64,000 bases of DNA from HGM11501 sp045123995 (GCA_045123995.1 JBGVKY010000014.1:124001-188000); one strand, 5' to 3'. Numbered from the stretch's first letter, positions 8,798-17,657 are shown. The notes: generated from the letters alone by a model not told the origin. Program-made: numbers and translations.

Positions 8798-9071
8798 ATT
8801 AAACATACAGCTTTTCGCTCATAAAAAGGGTGTCGGCAGCACAAAGAACGGCAGAGACTCTGAATCCAAGAGACTCGGCGTTAAGAGAGCTGACGGTCAG
8901 GTTGTTTTAGCAGGCAACATTTTAGTTCGCCAGAGAGGAACACACATTCACCCCGGAATCAACGTTTCCAGAGGCAGTGACGACACTTTGTTTGCGACTG
9001 CAGACGGAAGAGTTAAGTTTGAGAGAAAAGGTAAGGATAAAAAGCAGGTAAGCGTTTATCCTGTAGCTTAA
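8790..9071 (+). CDS. rpmA: 50S ribosomal protein L27 with cleavable N-terminal extension
   Basis: Peptidyl-transferase-centre protein of 93 residues. It starts with MFKLNIQLF followed by AHKKGVGST; the first nine residues match the Firmicute L27 leader cleaved by Prp after Phe9. The rest (KNGRDSESKRLGVK, GNILVRQRGTHIHPG) is canonical L27. GGAGGT (8776-8781) precedes the ATG. A strong terminator follows. Confidence 0.98.
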   Translation: MFKLNIQLFAHKKGVGSTKNGRDSESKRLGVKRADGQVVLAGNILVRQRGTHIHPGINVSRGSDDTLFATADGRVKFERKGKDKKQVSVYPVA

Positions 9072-9082
9072 TTATGAATTTG

Positions 9083-9111
9083 AAAAGCACAAGGGTAAAC
9101 CTTGTGCTTTT
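9083..9111 (+). terminator. Rho-independent terminator of rplU-prp-rpmA
   Basis: A 12-bp perfect stem (9083-9094 with 9100-9111), 5-nt loop GTAAA, ending in TTTT. Confidence 0.9.
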
Positions 9112-9134
9112 ATCATGCAGAAAGGAAAAATAAA

Positions 9135-10394
9135 ATGTTTATAAGACCAAAGATAATAGACACATTAAAAGATTATAACGGAAAAAAATTCACGGAAGAC
9201 CTGATTGCTGGAATTATCGTTGCGATAATTGCTCTTCCTTTGTCCATAGCTCTTGCTATAGCGTCGGGAGCAGCACCTGAGCAGGGTTTATACACTGCCA
9301 TTGTTGCAGGATTTGTAATTGCTCTTTTAGGCGGAAGTAAGGTTAACATTTCAGGACCCACGGCTGCCTTTGCAACAATTGTTGCAGGAATAATCGCAAC
9401 AAATGGTATGGACGGCCTTGTAGTGGCTACTATAATGGCTGGTATAATTCTTATTTTAATGGGTATATTCCGCATGGGAGGTCTCATAAAGTACATACCT
9501 CACACAATTACAGTTGGTTTTACATCAGGAATAGCTGTGACTATCTTTGCTGGACAGCTCAAGGACTTTTTCGGAATCACGTTTCCTTCCGGGACTCATG
9601 CAGTTGAAACTACAGAAAAAATTTCTGCAGTAATTAAAAATTTCGGTACAGTAAATTGGCTTAGTGTATTAGTGGGAACACTTGCTCTTTTAATCCTTAT
9701 TTTCTGGCCCCGTGTGAGTAAGAAAATACCTGGTTCTCTGATAGCAGTTATCTTTGGGGTATTCTTTGTTCTCCTTTTGAAACTTGATGTAAATACAATC
9801 GGTACGCTTTATCCCGATATATCAAATGCTCCTCCAAAATTCAGCGTGCCCCAATTTGATTTATCAAAAATCCCTTCTTTAATTCCTGATGCTTTTACAA
9901 TTGCAATACTTGCGGCAATTGAATCCTTGTTATCTTGCGTTGTATCTGACGGAATGATAGGGGATAAACACAATTCAAATACAGAGTTAATTGCTCAGGG
10001 AGCAGGAAATATCTGCTCGGGTCTTTTTGGAGGAATTCCTGCAACAGGAGCGATTGCAAGAACAGCTGCAAATGTTAAAAACGGTGGAAAATCACCGGTT
10101 TCCGGAATGGTTCATGCGGTAGTTCTCTTGCTTGTATTGGTTTTGCTTATGCCCTATGCATCTTTTATTCCTATGAGCGTAATTGCGGCAATTTTATTTA
10201 TCGTAGCCTATAATATGAGCGAATGGAGAGAGTTTTTGCATATAGTTAAAGAATCTCCCAAAACCGATATTCTGGTTTTGGTATTAACCTTCGTTTTAAC
10301 AGTTGTATTTGATTTGGTTGTAGCCATTATAACAGGAATTATTGTTCATTACATAATAGTTTTCATAAAAAAGTTTTCAGGGAAAAACAAATGA
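9135..10394 (+). CDS. SulP-family anion transporter without STAS domain
   Basis: Inner-membrane anion transporter of the SulP/SLC26 group, typically for sulfate, bicarbonate or dicarboxylates. The start is the ATG at 9135 behind AAAGGA. The 419 residues hold DLIAGIIVAIIALPLSIALAIASG, the SulP N-terminal signature with PLSIALAIASG, then GLYTAI and about ten more hydrophobic helices. The chain ends in FIKKFSGKNK just after the last helix, so the cytoplasmic STAS domain of most SulP proteins is missing. No carbonic anhydrase or sulfur gene is adjacent, so the substrate cannot be called. Single gene, 46 bp before copA. Confidence 0.85.
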   Translation: MFIRPKIIDTLKDYNGKKFTEDLIAGIIVAIIALPLSIALAIASGAAPEQGLYTAIVAGFVIALLGGSKVNISGPTAAFATIVAGIIATNGMDGLVVATIMAGIILILMGIFRMGGLIKYIPHTITVGFTSGIAVTIFAGQLKDFFGITFPSGTHAVETTEKISAVIKNFGTVNWLSVLVGTLALLILIFWPRVSKKIPGSLIAVIFGVFFVLLLKLDVNTIGTLYPDISNAPPKFSVPQFDLSKIPSLIPDAFTIAILAAIESLLSCVVSDGMIGDKHNSNTELIAQGAGNICSGLFGGIPATGAIARTAANVKNGGKSPVSGMVHAVVLLLVLVLLMPYASFIPMSVIAAILFIVAYNMSEWREFLHIVKESPKTDILVLVLTFVLTVVFDLVVAIITGIIVHYIIVFIKKFSGKNK

Positions 10395-10440
10395 TTATTA
10401 AAAAAACTGTAAACACTAGGGAAATAAGGAAGGTGAGAAT

Positions 10441-12882
10441 GTGGAGAAATTCAATATCACGGGAATGAGCTGTGCAGCCTGCTCTGCCAGGGTGGAAAAG
10501 GCGGTATCCTGTGTTCCCGGCGTGAAAAGTGTAAACGTAAGCCTTTTGACAAATTCTATGACAGTTGAAGGAAAGTTTTCAAAAGAAGATGTGATTTTGG
10601 CAGTAGAAAAGGCAGGCTACGGTGCATCGGGTAAGAATGAAGATAAAAAGGCGGAAGAAAAAAGCCCTAAAGACAATCTTTTACTTCGCTTTTCATCCTC
10701 TCTCATTTTTCTCCTGGCACTTATGTATATTTCCATGGGGCATATTATGTGGGGTTGGCCCCTGCCTTCTGTATTTACCGGAAATCCGATGGTTTTGGGG
10801 CTTCTGGAGCTGATTTTAACGGAAATAATAATGGTTATAAACCAGAAGTTTTTTGTAAGTGGCTTTAAGGGAGTTATAAAAAAAGCGCCCAATATGGACA
10901 CATTAGTGGCATTGGGCTCCGGTGCGGCCTTTGTATATAGCCTCGCTATTCTCTTTATGATGGCGGAAGCCTTGAAAGGCGGAGATTTAAATTCGGCTAA
11001 GCACCTTTTGCACGACCTTTATTTTGAATCTGCCGCAATGATTCTTTCACTTATAACTTTAGGCAAATTTTTAGAGGCTAAAGCTAAAGGTAAAACTACA
11101 AATGCCATAAAAAGCCTTATTGATTTAACCCCCAAGGTAGCTACGGTAATTAAGGACGGAAAAGAATTAAAGATTGAGGCAGGTCTTATGAATGTAGGAG
11201 ATATTTTTTCCGTAAAACCCGGAGAAATGATACCTGCAGACGGAATTATCGTAGAAGGGGAAAGCTCCCTTGATGAAGCCTCTCTTACGGGAGAGAGCAA
11301 TCCTGTTGACAAAAAAGTGGGAGACAGGGTTTTAGCATCCTCCATAAATCAGTGGGGGCACATTTTATGCAGGGCAGAAAAGGTTGGCGAAGAAACGGCT
11401 TTGGGTCAGGTTATACGCCTGGTTGAAGAGGCTACCACCACAAAGGCGCCCATAGCCAGAGTGGCGGATAAGGTGTCCGGGATTTTTGTTCCCGTGGTTA
11501 CCGGAATTGCGGTAGTCACCTTTTTAATCTGGCTTATGATGTCTGAAACGGTGGGCTATGCTCTGGCAAGAGCAATATCTGTCCTTGTTATAAGCTGTCC
11601 CTGTGCACTGGGCCTTGCAACCCCCGTTGCCATAATGGTAGGAAGCGGAGTCGGTGCGAAAAACGGAATTTTATTTAAGACAGCCTTTGCTCTCGAGGAA
11701 TCGGGAAGATGCAATATAGTGGCTCTGGATAAAACAGGAACGATTACAGAGGGTGAAATGTCTGTTACCGATGTTTCGGGAAAGGAAGAACTTTTAAGCC
11801 TTGCCTACTCTCTTGAGAAAAAAAGCGAGCATCCCCTGTCAAAGGCAATCTGCAAGTTTGCCGAAAAGGGAAATACGCCTCTTTTGCCAGTATCTGACTT
11901 TTCTTCCGTGGCAGGAAAAGGTCTTATGGGAGAAATTGACGGAAAAATGATCAGGGGCGGAAAAAGGGATTTTGTAAGCGTTCCGAAAGAAGCCGTAAAG
12001 ACTGCCGAAGATTTTGAAAACCAGGGTAAAACGGTTATGTTCTTTGAAAGAGACGGAGAATATATTGGACTTATTGCCGTTTCCGATAAAATAAAAAATG
12101 ACAGTAAAGAAGCAATCCTGACCTTAAGAAAAATGGGAATAAGAGTTATAATGCTTACGGGAGATAACGAAAGAACGGCAGCATTTATTTCAAAGGAAGC
12201 AGGAGTAAGCGAGGTTTATTCAAATCTTCTTCCAAAGGATAAAGAAGAAAAAATAAAAGCACTTAAGTCTGAGGGTAAGGTTTTAATGGTGGGAGACGGC
12301 ATTAATGATGCAGTTGCTCTTACTGTGGCAGACATTGGTGTTGCCATAGCGGCGGGAACGGATATAGCTATGGATTCGGCGGATATAGTGCTGATGAAAA
12401 ATAGCTTAAAGGACGTATACAGGCTTATAAATCTATCTTATTCAACCCTTAAAAACATTCGCGAAAATCTTTTCTGGGCGTTTTTCTACAATGCGCTGGG
12501 AATTCCCATTGCATCAGGTGTTTTCGTGTCTTTGGGATTTACGTTGAATCCTATGATAGGAGCTCTTGCAATGAGTCTTTCAAGCTTCTTTGTGGTTTCC
12601 AATGCTCTTAGACTTAACTTTACTGATGTTGAAAAAACAAGAAAGATAAAAACGATAAAGAAAAAGGAGGAAAAAACCATGGAAATAACAATAAAAATTG
12701 AAGGTATGATGTGCCAGCATTGCTCAGGAAGGGTGAAAAAAGTACTTGAGGAATTGGACGGAGTTAAAGAGGCTTTGGTAAGTCACGAAGATGGAAGTGC
12801 AAAAGTAAAACTCACAAAAGAGATTGAAACAGAAATTCTTGAAAAAGCGATTACACAGCAGGGTTATAAGGTAATAAAATAA
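10441..12882 (+). CDS. copA: Copper-exporting P1B-ATPase with N- and C-terminal metal-binding domains
   Basis: Copper(I)-transporting P-type ATPase of 813 residues starting at GTG 10441 behind AAGGAAGGTGAG. Domains in order: HMA domain with C11xxC14; eight-helix transport core; TGES actuator loop; metal-binding CPC (C386-P-C388); phosphorylation site D430KTGT; SEHP; GDGINDA. The ATPase core ends near residue 735. A second HMA domain with C758xxC761 follows a Lys-rich linker. That second domain is preceded by an in-frame internal ribosome site and ATG (12664-12681), so it may also be made alone as a CopZ-like chaperone. No CsoR or CopY regulator is adjacent. Confidence 0.95.
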   Translation: MEKFNITGMSCAACSARVEKAVSCVPGVKSVNVSLLTNSMTVEGKFSKEDVILAVEKAGYGASGKNEDKKAEEKSPKDNLLLRFSSSLIFLLALMYISMGHIMWGWPLPSVFTGNPMVLGLLELILTEIIMVINQKFFVSGFKGVIKKAPNMDTLVALGSGAAFVYSLAILFMMAEALKGGDLNSAKHLLHDLYFESAAMILSLITLGKFLEAKAKGKTTNAIKSLIDLTPKVATVIKDGKELKIEAGLMNVGDIFSVKPGEMIPADGIIVEGESSLDEASLTGESNPVDKKVGDRVLASSINQWGHILCRAEKVGEETALGQVIRLVEEATTTKAPIARVADKVSGIFVPVVTGIAVVTFLIWLMMSETVGYALARAISVLVISCPCALGLATPVAIMVGSGVGAKNGILFKTAFALEESGRCNIVALDKTGTITEGEMSVTDVSGKEELLSLAYSLEKKSEHPLSKAICKFAEKGNTPLLPVSDFSSVAGKGLMGEIDGKMIRGGKRDFVSVPKEAVKTAEDFENQGKTVMFFERDGEYIGLIAVSDKIKNDSKEAILTLRKMGIRVIMLTGDNERTAAFISKEAGVSEVYSNLLPKDKEEKIKALKSEGKVLMVGDGINDAVALTVADIGVAIAAGTDIAMDSADIVLMKNSLKDVYRLINLSYSTLKNIRENLFWAFFYNALGIPIASGVFVSLGFTLNPMIGALAMSLSSFFVVSNALRLNFTDVEKTRKIKTIKKKEEKTMEITIKIEGMMCQHCSGRVKKVLEELDGVKEALVSHEDGSAKVKLTKEIETEILEKAITQQGYKVIK
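12664..12882 (+). CDS. Putative internal translation product: CopZ-like copper chaperone (67 residues), with its ribosome site
   Basis: AAGGAGG at 12664-12670 is followed after 8 bp by ATG at 12679, in frame with copA. The product would be a complete 67-residue HMA domain with MxCxxC copper ligands (GMMCQHC), the size of free CopZ. The full-length ATPase also includes it. Internal initiation is inferred from the near-perfect site and is untested. Stand-alone CopZ next to copA is the common arrangement, so this may be a fusion of copA and copZ that has kept the copZ start. Confidence 0.5.
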   Translation, partial: KEEKTMEITIKIEGMMCQHCSGRVKKVLEELDGVKEALVSHEDGSAKVKLTKEIETEILEKAITQQGYKVIK

Positions 12883-12906
12883 AAAAGGGCGAAAGCCCCT
12901 TTTTTG
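12882..12906 (+). terminator. Rho-independent terminator of copA
   Basis: A-run, GGGC-GAAA-GCCC hairpin and six T residues, beginning at the copA stop. Confidence 0.85.
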
Positions 12907-12927
12907 TGGATGTTTTTGGGGATTTCC

Positions 12928-12956
12928 TTGACTTTTATAATTGGGTATGGTAATAT
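12928..12956 (+). promoter_or_regulatory. Sigma-A promoter of L,D-transpeptidase gene
   Basis: TTGACT (12928-12933), 17-bp spacer, TAATAT (12951-12956) with TG at 12948-12949. Confidence 0.85.
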
Positions 12957-12989
12957 GAAATCTGGAATTTTCAGGAGAGGACGGATTTG

Positions 12990-14201
12990 ATGAAAAGCTT
13001 CAGATGGGGAATAATTTCAATAATTTTTTCTCTTTTATTTCTCTTTAATTCTTTTGCAGAAGAGATAAGAAAAGATGATGATTTATTAAAAGATGCTAAG
13101 GTTTCTTTTCATGCGGAAATAGATTCGGAAGAAATGCTGGAAAGAAGATTTTTATTCGGTCTTTATTCTGAGGAAGGAGAACCTCTGGGTTTTAAGGCTC
13201 AATATGTAAAGGACTGGGAAAAAAGCTTTAACGTAGAATTTTTAATTCCTGAATATAGTATAGGCGAGGCTTTTTACGTTAAGCTTATGGAGGATAGCGG
13301 AGAAATAGAATATAACGGCGAAAAAGGGAAAAAAGTAAAGGTTAATACCTATGTTTACCAAGATGCTGAGGGAAATGCCAGAAAGCAAACTACCTTTTAT
13401 GGGAAAATAACCCCGGGAAAAATAAAAAAAACAGACATTACCCTTTATGGAAATAAAATAAAAGACGATTTTTTCATACTTGATAACAAGGTTTTTGTAA
13501 GCGAAGACTTTATCAAAGAGCTGAGGATTGATATTTCCAAGGAAGAGGATTTATATATATTGAAGTCAGAAAACGGGATATGTCAGATGACTTTCCGAAA
13601 AGGAAAAACAAAAGCGGTTTTTCAAAATGAAGAGATAAGTCTTAATTATCCTCTTATGATTTTTGAAGAAAAAGCCTATTTTCCTCTTTACGAAGTGGGA
13701 ATATATTTTGCCTGCAATTATATTGACGAGAGTACAGAAGATACGAAAATAATAAAGCTTGACTATTCTCATTATGCCAATGTGGATGAAAAGGAAAGAT
13801 TTATAAATTCTTCAGGGATAGAAAGTAAGACGGAATATCTCATATTTATTAAAAAAGACGATTTTACCGTAAACGTATATACGGGAGAAAAAGGGTTCTG
13901 GCATCTTTATAAAAGCTATCCCTGTGCTCTTGGGGCTAAAAACTCACCGACAGTTGAGGGTGAGTTTGAGTATGAGGAATTCATCGAAAGATGGAATTAT
14001 GATGTTTATTACTGTGGTCCTGTTATAAGGTTTTACAGGGGCTATGCTCTTCATTCAACACTCATAAGATACAACGGAAACCTTTATGATGACAGGGTTG
14101 GAGTGGAAATTTCCCACGGATGTATAAGGCTCCATCCCGAAGATATAAATCATCTGGCGGAAATAATTCCCTTGGGAACTAAAATTTATATAACAAAATA
14201 A
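12990..14201 (+). CDS. Exported L,D-transpeptidase (YkuD domain)
   Basis: Secreted or membrane-anchored cell-wall enzyme forming 3-3 crosslinks or attaching proteins to peptidoglycan. The ATG at 12990 follows AGGAGAGG; a TTG three bases earlier is less well placed. Residues 1-24 form a signal peptide ending SFA-EE. The middle third (about 150-255) has the PLMIF..KAYFPLYEVGIYF pattern of copper-amine-oxidase-N-like repeats, used as extracellular wall-binding modules. The C-terminal YkuD domain (about 285-403) has ALHSTLI and SHGCIRLH with catalytic Cys378 and His376. Exact substrate unknown. Confidence 0.85.
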   Translation: MKSFRWGIISIIFSLLFLFNSFAEEIRKDDDLLKDAKVSFHAEIDSEEMLERRFLFGLYSEEGEPLGFKAQYVKDWEKSFNVEFLIPEYSIGEAFYVKLMEDSGEIEYNGEKGKKVKVNTYVYQDAEGNARKQTTFYGKITPGKIKKTDITLYGNKIKDDFFILDNKVFVSEDFIKELRIDISKEEDLYILKSENGICQMTFRKGKTKAVFQNEEISLNYPLMIFEEKAYFPLYEVGIYFACNYIDESTEDTKIIKLDYSHYANVDEKERFINSSGIESKTEYLIFIKKDDFTVNVYTGEKGFWHLYKSYPCALGAKNSPTVEGEFEYEEFIERWNYDVYYCGPVIRFYRGYALHSTLIRYNGNLYDDRVGVEISHGCIRLHPEDINHLAEIIPLGTKIYITK

Positions 14202-14224
14202 TGTTAAAGAAAGGATTTGAAAAT

Positions 14225-15550
14225 ATGGTAAAATTAGACTATTCCAAGACAGGTATAAGCGCGGAACAGTTATCCTCTGTAATGGAGCAGGTGAAAAGAT
14301 CCCGAGACCTTGTTGTGAACAAAGGGGGGCAGGGAGATGACTTTTTAGGCTGGGTATCTCTTCCCGAAGACTACGATAAGGAAGAATTTGCAAGAATAAA
14401 AGAAGCGGCAGAAAAAATCAAATCCGATTCCGATGTTTTGGTGGTAATCGGTATCGGCGGGTCATATTTAGGAGCAAGAGCTGCCATTGAAATGCTTTCA
14501 TCTTCTTTTTCAAACCTTCTTCCTAAAGAGAAGAGAAATGCACCTATGATTGTTTATGCCGGAAATAACATAAGCGGCAACTATATGCATGAACTTATGG
14601 AATTTTTGGAGGACAAGGATTTTTCCATCAATATAATTTCGAAATCCGGAACTACAACCGAACCTGCGATAGCTTCAAGGCTTTTAACCGATGCGCTGGT
14701 TAAAAAGTATGGCACAGCAGAAGGAAGAGTTTACGTAACAACAGACAAAGCAAAGGGAGCTCTTAAAAATCTTGCTGATGAAATGGGTTATCCCACGTTC
14801 TGCGTTCCTGATGATGTTGGCGGAAGATTTTCTGTTTTAACAGCTGTTGGACTTTTGCCTATTGCAGCTGCAGGGATTGACATTGATGCAATGATGAAGG
14901 GCGCTAAAGATGCTATGGCAGATTGCAGAAAAGATGATTCAGCTGCCCTCACCTATGCGGCAATAAGAAATATTTTATACAGAAAAGGTAAAACCCTTGA
15001 AATACTGGCGAACTATGAACCCAGACTGCATTTTATAGGTGAATGGTGGAAGCAGCTTTTCGGCGAGTCCGAAGGTAAGGATAACTCAGGTATTTTCCCT
15101 GCAGCAGTTGACTTTTCAACAGACCTTCACTCCCTGGGGCAGTATATACAGGAGGGAAGAAGAAACCTTTTTGAAACTGTTCTCACAGTAAAAGAACCCG
15201 AAAATGATGTGACCATTATAAACGACGAAAAGAACACAGATGGTCTCAATTTCCTTACAGGAAAGACCATGGATTTCGTGAATAACAAGGCATTCTTAGG
15301 AACTCTCCTTGCTCATACAGACGGACTTGTTCCCAACATTGTGCTGGAAATTGAAAAGATGGATGCATATAATTTCGGATCACTTGTGTACTTCTTTGAG
15401 TTTGCCTGCGGAGTAAGCGGATATACACTTGGAGTTAATCCTTTTAATCAGCCCGGCGTTGAAGCGTATAAGAAAAATATGTTCGCTCTTTTGGGAAAAC
15501 CCGGTTATGAAGAAGCTGCAAAAGAACTTTCTGAAAAATTAAAAAAATAA
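14225..15550 (+). CDS. pgi: Glucose-6-phosphate isomerase
   Basis: Interconverts glucose-6-phosphate and fructose-6-phosphate in glycolysis. Start chosen at ATG 14225, 10 bp after AAAGAAAGGA; an ATG at 14201 overlapping the previous stop has no ribosome site. The 441 residues show GIGGSYLGARAA, SKSGTTTEPA, GRFSVLTAVGLLP (sugar-phosphate site) and ESEGKDNSGIFPA with FSTDLHSLGQYIQ, as in Firmicute Pgi. It follows the transpeptidase gene by 23 bp and probably shares its promoter. Confidence 0.96.
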   Translation: MVKLDYSKTGISAEQLSSVMEQVKRSRDLVVNKGGQGDDFLGWVSLPEDYDKEEFARIKEAAEKIKSDSDVLVVIGIGGSYLGARAAIEMLSSSFSNLLPKEKRNAPMIVYAGNNISGNYMHELMEFLEDKDFSINIISKSGTTTEPAIASRLLTDALVKKYGTAEGRVYVTTDKAKGALKNLADEMGYPTFCVPDDVGGRFSVLTAVGLLPIAAAGIDIDAMMKGAKDAMADCRKDDSAALTYAAIRNILYRKGKTLEILANYEPRLHFIGEWWKQLFGESEGKDNSGIFPAAVDFSTDLHSLGQYIQEGRRNLFETVLTVKEPENDVTIINDEKNTDGLNFLTGKTMDFVNNKAFLGTLLAHTDGLVPNIVLEIEKMDAYNFGSLVYFFEFACGVSGYTLGVNPFNQPGVEAYKKNMFALLGKPGYEEAAKELSEKLKK

Positions 15551-15551
15551 C

Positions 15552-15580
15552 TTGAAAAATTCATAAAAGTATAGTACAAT
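15552..15580 (+). promoter_or_regulatory. Sigma-A promoter of P-loop protein gene
   Basis: TTGAAA (15552-15557), 17-bp spacer, TACAAT (15575-15580). Confidence 0.75.
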
Positions 15581-15626
15581 ATAGTTAAGGAAATTATTTT
15601 CCATTAAATAACAGGAGGTATTGACT

Positions 15627-16037
15627 ATGTTAAAAATTATTGTAGGTGAAAAAGGAACCGGAAAAACAAAAACTTTGATTGATGCGGTTCATGCAGCATT
15701 GGATTCCAATAAAGGAAGTCTGGTATTTATCAATAAGGGAACAAGACACACCTATGACCTTAATTCTCAGATTCGTTTAATCAATACTGAAGACTATGCT
15801 ATTGATAATTATGACATGTTCTATGGTGTCATCTGCGGAGTTCTTTCACAGAATTTCGATATAAGTGATATGTTTGTTGACAGCATCACAAAGATTGTGG
15901 GAGTTAACGATGTTCCTAAGCTTACTGCTATGCTTGAAAAGGCTGATGAAGTTTGCAAGAAAGCAAATGCAAATCTTACAATTACAATCAGCATTAAGCC
16001 TGAAGATATAAGCGAGGAAATGAAAAAGTATCTTTAA
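15627..16037 (+). CDS. Small P-loop nucleotide-binding protein of unknown function
   Basis: A 136-residue soluble protein beginning MLKIIVGEKGTGKTKTL, a Walker A motif at residues 8-15. The rest has alternating strands and helices (SLVFINKG, a possible beta strand 2) but no convincing Walker B and no partner domain. The start ATG at 15627 follows AGGAGGT (15613-15619). It has its own promoter and terminator, so it is a monocistronic gene with strong expression signals. I know similar small ATP-binding proteins occur in Clostridia, but no function can be given. Confidence 0.75.
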   Translation: MLKIIVGEKGTGKTKTLIDAVHAALDSNKGSLVFINKGTRHTYDLNSQIRLINTEDYAIDNYDMFYGVICGVLSQNFDISDMFVDSITKIVGVNDVPKLTAMLEKADEVCKKANANLTITISIKPEDISEEMKKYL

Positions 16038-16059
16038 TCTTAGCTTAATTTTATAAGAA

Positions 16060-16082
16060 AAAAAGCGGCTTTGCCGCTTTTT
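16060..16082 (+). terminator. Rho-independent terminator after P-loop gene
   Basis: Stem AAAAAGCGGC/GCCGCTTTTT (16060-16069 with 16073-16082), loop TTT. Confidence 0.9.
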
Positions 16083-16107
16083 GCATTACTACCCGGAGGT
16101 TTTTTGT

Positions 16108-17607
16108 ATGTTATATAGAAGTACGAGAGATGTGACAGTTGAGAAAACATCTGCAGAGGCTATTGTAAAAGGTCTGTGCTCTGACGGAGGGCTTTTTGTC
16201 CCTGAAGAAATTCCTCATCTATCATTAGATGAAATTGTGGCACTTGGTGATATGTCCTATTCCGAAAGGGCAACTGAAATATTTGGTTTATTCTTAACTG
16301 ATTTCAGACGTAATGAAATAAAGGATTGCACACAGAAAGCATATACAAGAGAAAAGTTTGAAACTGAAAGCATTGCTCCTATATATAAGCTTAATGACAC
16401 TACTTATATTTTAGAGCTATGGCACGGACCTACTTGTGCATTCAAGGATATGGCTCTTCAGATTTTGCCTTATTTACTTACCACTTCAATGGAAAAGACA
16501 GGCACGGATAAAAAGGTTGCGATTTTAGTTGCTACCAGCGGAGATACCGGTAAGGCGGCTTTAGAGGGCTTCCGTGATGTTCCGAAAACCAAGATTTTTG
16601 TATTCTATCCCACAGGTGGTGTATCTGAAATTCAGAAACTTCAGATGCAGACCCAGGAAGGTGAAAATGTAGGAGTTTGTGCAATTGAAGGTAATTTTGA
16701 CGATGCCCAGAGCGGTGTTAAGAGAATATTCTCTGACAATGAATTCAAAGAAGAATTGAGAGCCAGAGGGATTGAATTATCCAGTGCAAACTCCATCAAC
16801 TGGGGAAGATTGCTCCCGCAGATTGTGTATTACATTTCTTCCTATGCTGAGCTTGTTAAAAACAAGGAAATTTCCTGCGGTGAGGAAGTAAATATCTGTG
16901 TGCCTACAGGTAACTTCGGTAACATTCTTGCGGCATATTATGCTAAGGAGATGGGAGTTCCCATTAAAACCCTTATCTGTGCATCCAACAGCAACAATGT
17001 ACTTACAGAATTTATAAGAACAGGTATATACAATAAGAACCGTGCTTTTGTAACAACAATCTCTCCCTCTATGGACATACTTATATCAAGTAACTTAGAA
17101 AGACTTTTATATCACATGTCCGGGGAGGATTCGGAGCTTATCAAGGAGCTTATGACAAGTCTTAATGAAAAGGGTGTCTACGAGGTTCCTGAAAAAATAA
17201 AAGGAAAGCTTTCTGAAACTTTCTATGCAGCTTATTGTGACGATAAGTTCACCATGAGAACAATAAGCGAAATTGAAAGAAACTATTCTTATGTAATGGA
17301 TACTCATACTGCAGTCGCCGAAAATGTGTACGAACAGTATGTATCGCAGACTCATGATAATACAAAGACAATAATCGCATCTACTGCAAGTCCCTTTAAA
17401 TTCAGCGGAAGCGTTGTATCTTCAATTTTAGGCGAAGAAGATATTCCTGAGACTGATGACGAGTTTGTACTTATAGAGAAACTTTCTGAAATATCCAAAA
17501 TGAGCCCTCCTGAATCCTTGGCAAAGCTTTCTTCAAAAGAAGTGAGATTTGATAACGTTATTCCCAAGGAAGACATGAAAACCTGCGTAAATGAATTTCT
17601 GAAATAA
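16108..17607 (+). CDS. thrC: Threonine synthase
   Basis: PLP enzyme converting O-phosphohomoserine to threonine, last step of the pathway. ATG at 16108 is preceded by GGAGG (16095-16099). The 499 residues have the long ThrC layout: YRSTRD N-terminus, GPTCAFKD with PLP-binding Lys113, ATSGDTGKAALEG, and NSINWGRLLPQIVYY. No other threonine gene or T-box leader is adjacent. It lies between two terminators, so it is a single-gene unit. Confidence 0.96.
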   Translation: MLYRSTRDVTVEKTSAEAIVKGLCSDGGLFVPEEIPHLSLDEIVALGDMSYSERATEIFGLFLTDFRRNEIKDCTQKAYTREKFETESIAPIYKLNDTTYILELWHGPTCAFKDMALQILPYLLTTSMEKTGTDKKVAILVATSGDTGKAALEGFRDVPKTKIFVFYPTGGVSEIQKLQMQTQEGENVGVCAIEGNFDDAQSGVKRIFSDNEFKEELRARGIELSSANSINWGRLLPQIVYYISSYAELVKNKEISCGEEVNICVPTGNFGNILAAYYAKEMGVPIKTLICASNSNNVLTEFIRTGIYNKNRAFVTTISPSMDILISSNLERLLYHMSGEDSELIKELMTSLNEKGVYEVPEKIKGKLSETFYAAYCDDKFTMRTISEIERNYSYVMDTHTAVAENVYEQYVSQTHDNTKTIIASTASPFKFSGSVVSSILGEEDIPETDDEFVLIEKLSEISKMSPPESLAKLSSKEVRFDNVIPKEDMKTCVNEFLK

Positions 17608-17610
17608 TTA

Positions 17611-17640
17611 AAAAGGGCTGTAAATAATTACAGCCCTTTT
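17611..17640. terminator. Bidirectional terminator between thrC and DUF1540 gene
   Basis: 13-bp perfect stem (17611-17623 with 17628-17640), ATAA loop, A-run on one side and T-run on the other; serves both convergent genes. Confidence 0.88.
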
Positions 17641-17657
17641 TTTGAGGAGAGGATTTT

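Noticed and set aside
10395..10440. CopY or CsoR operator before copA
   Set aside because: No TACANNTGTA box or GC-rich inverted repeat is visible.
12600..12700. Sequencing frameshift joining copA and copZ
   Set aside because: The join is a continuous frame through a Lys-rich linker and both parts are intact; no frame change is needed. A lost stop codon remains possible.
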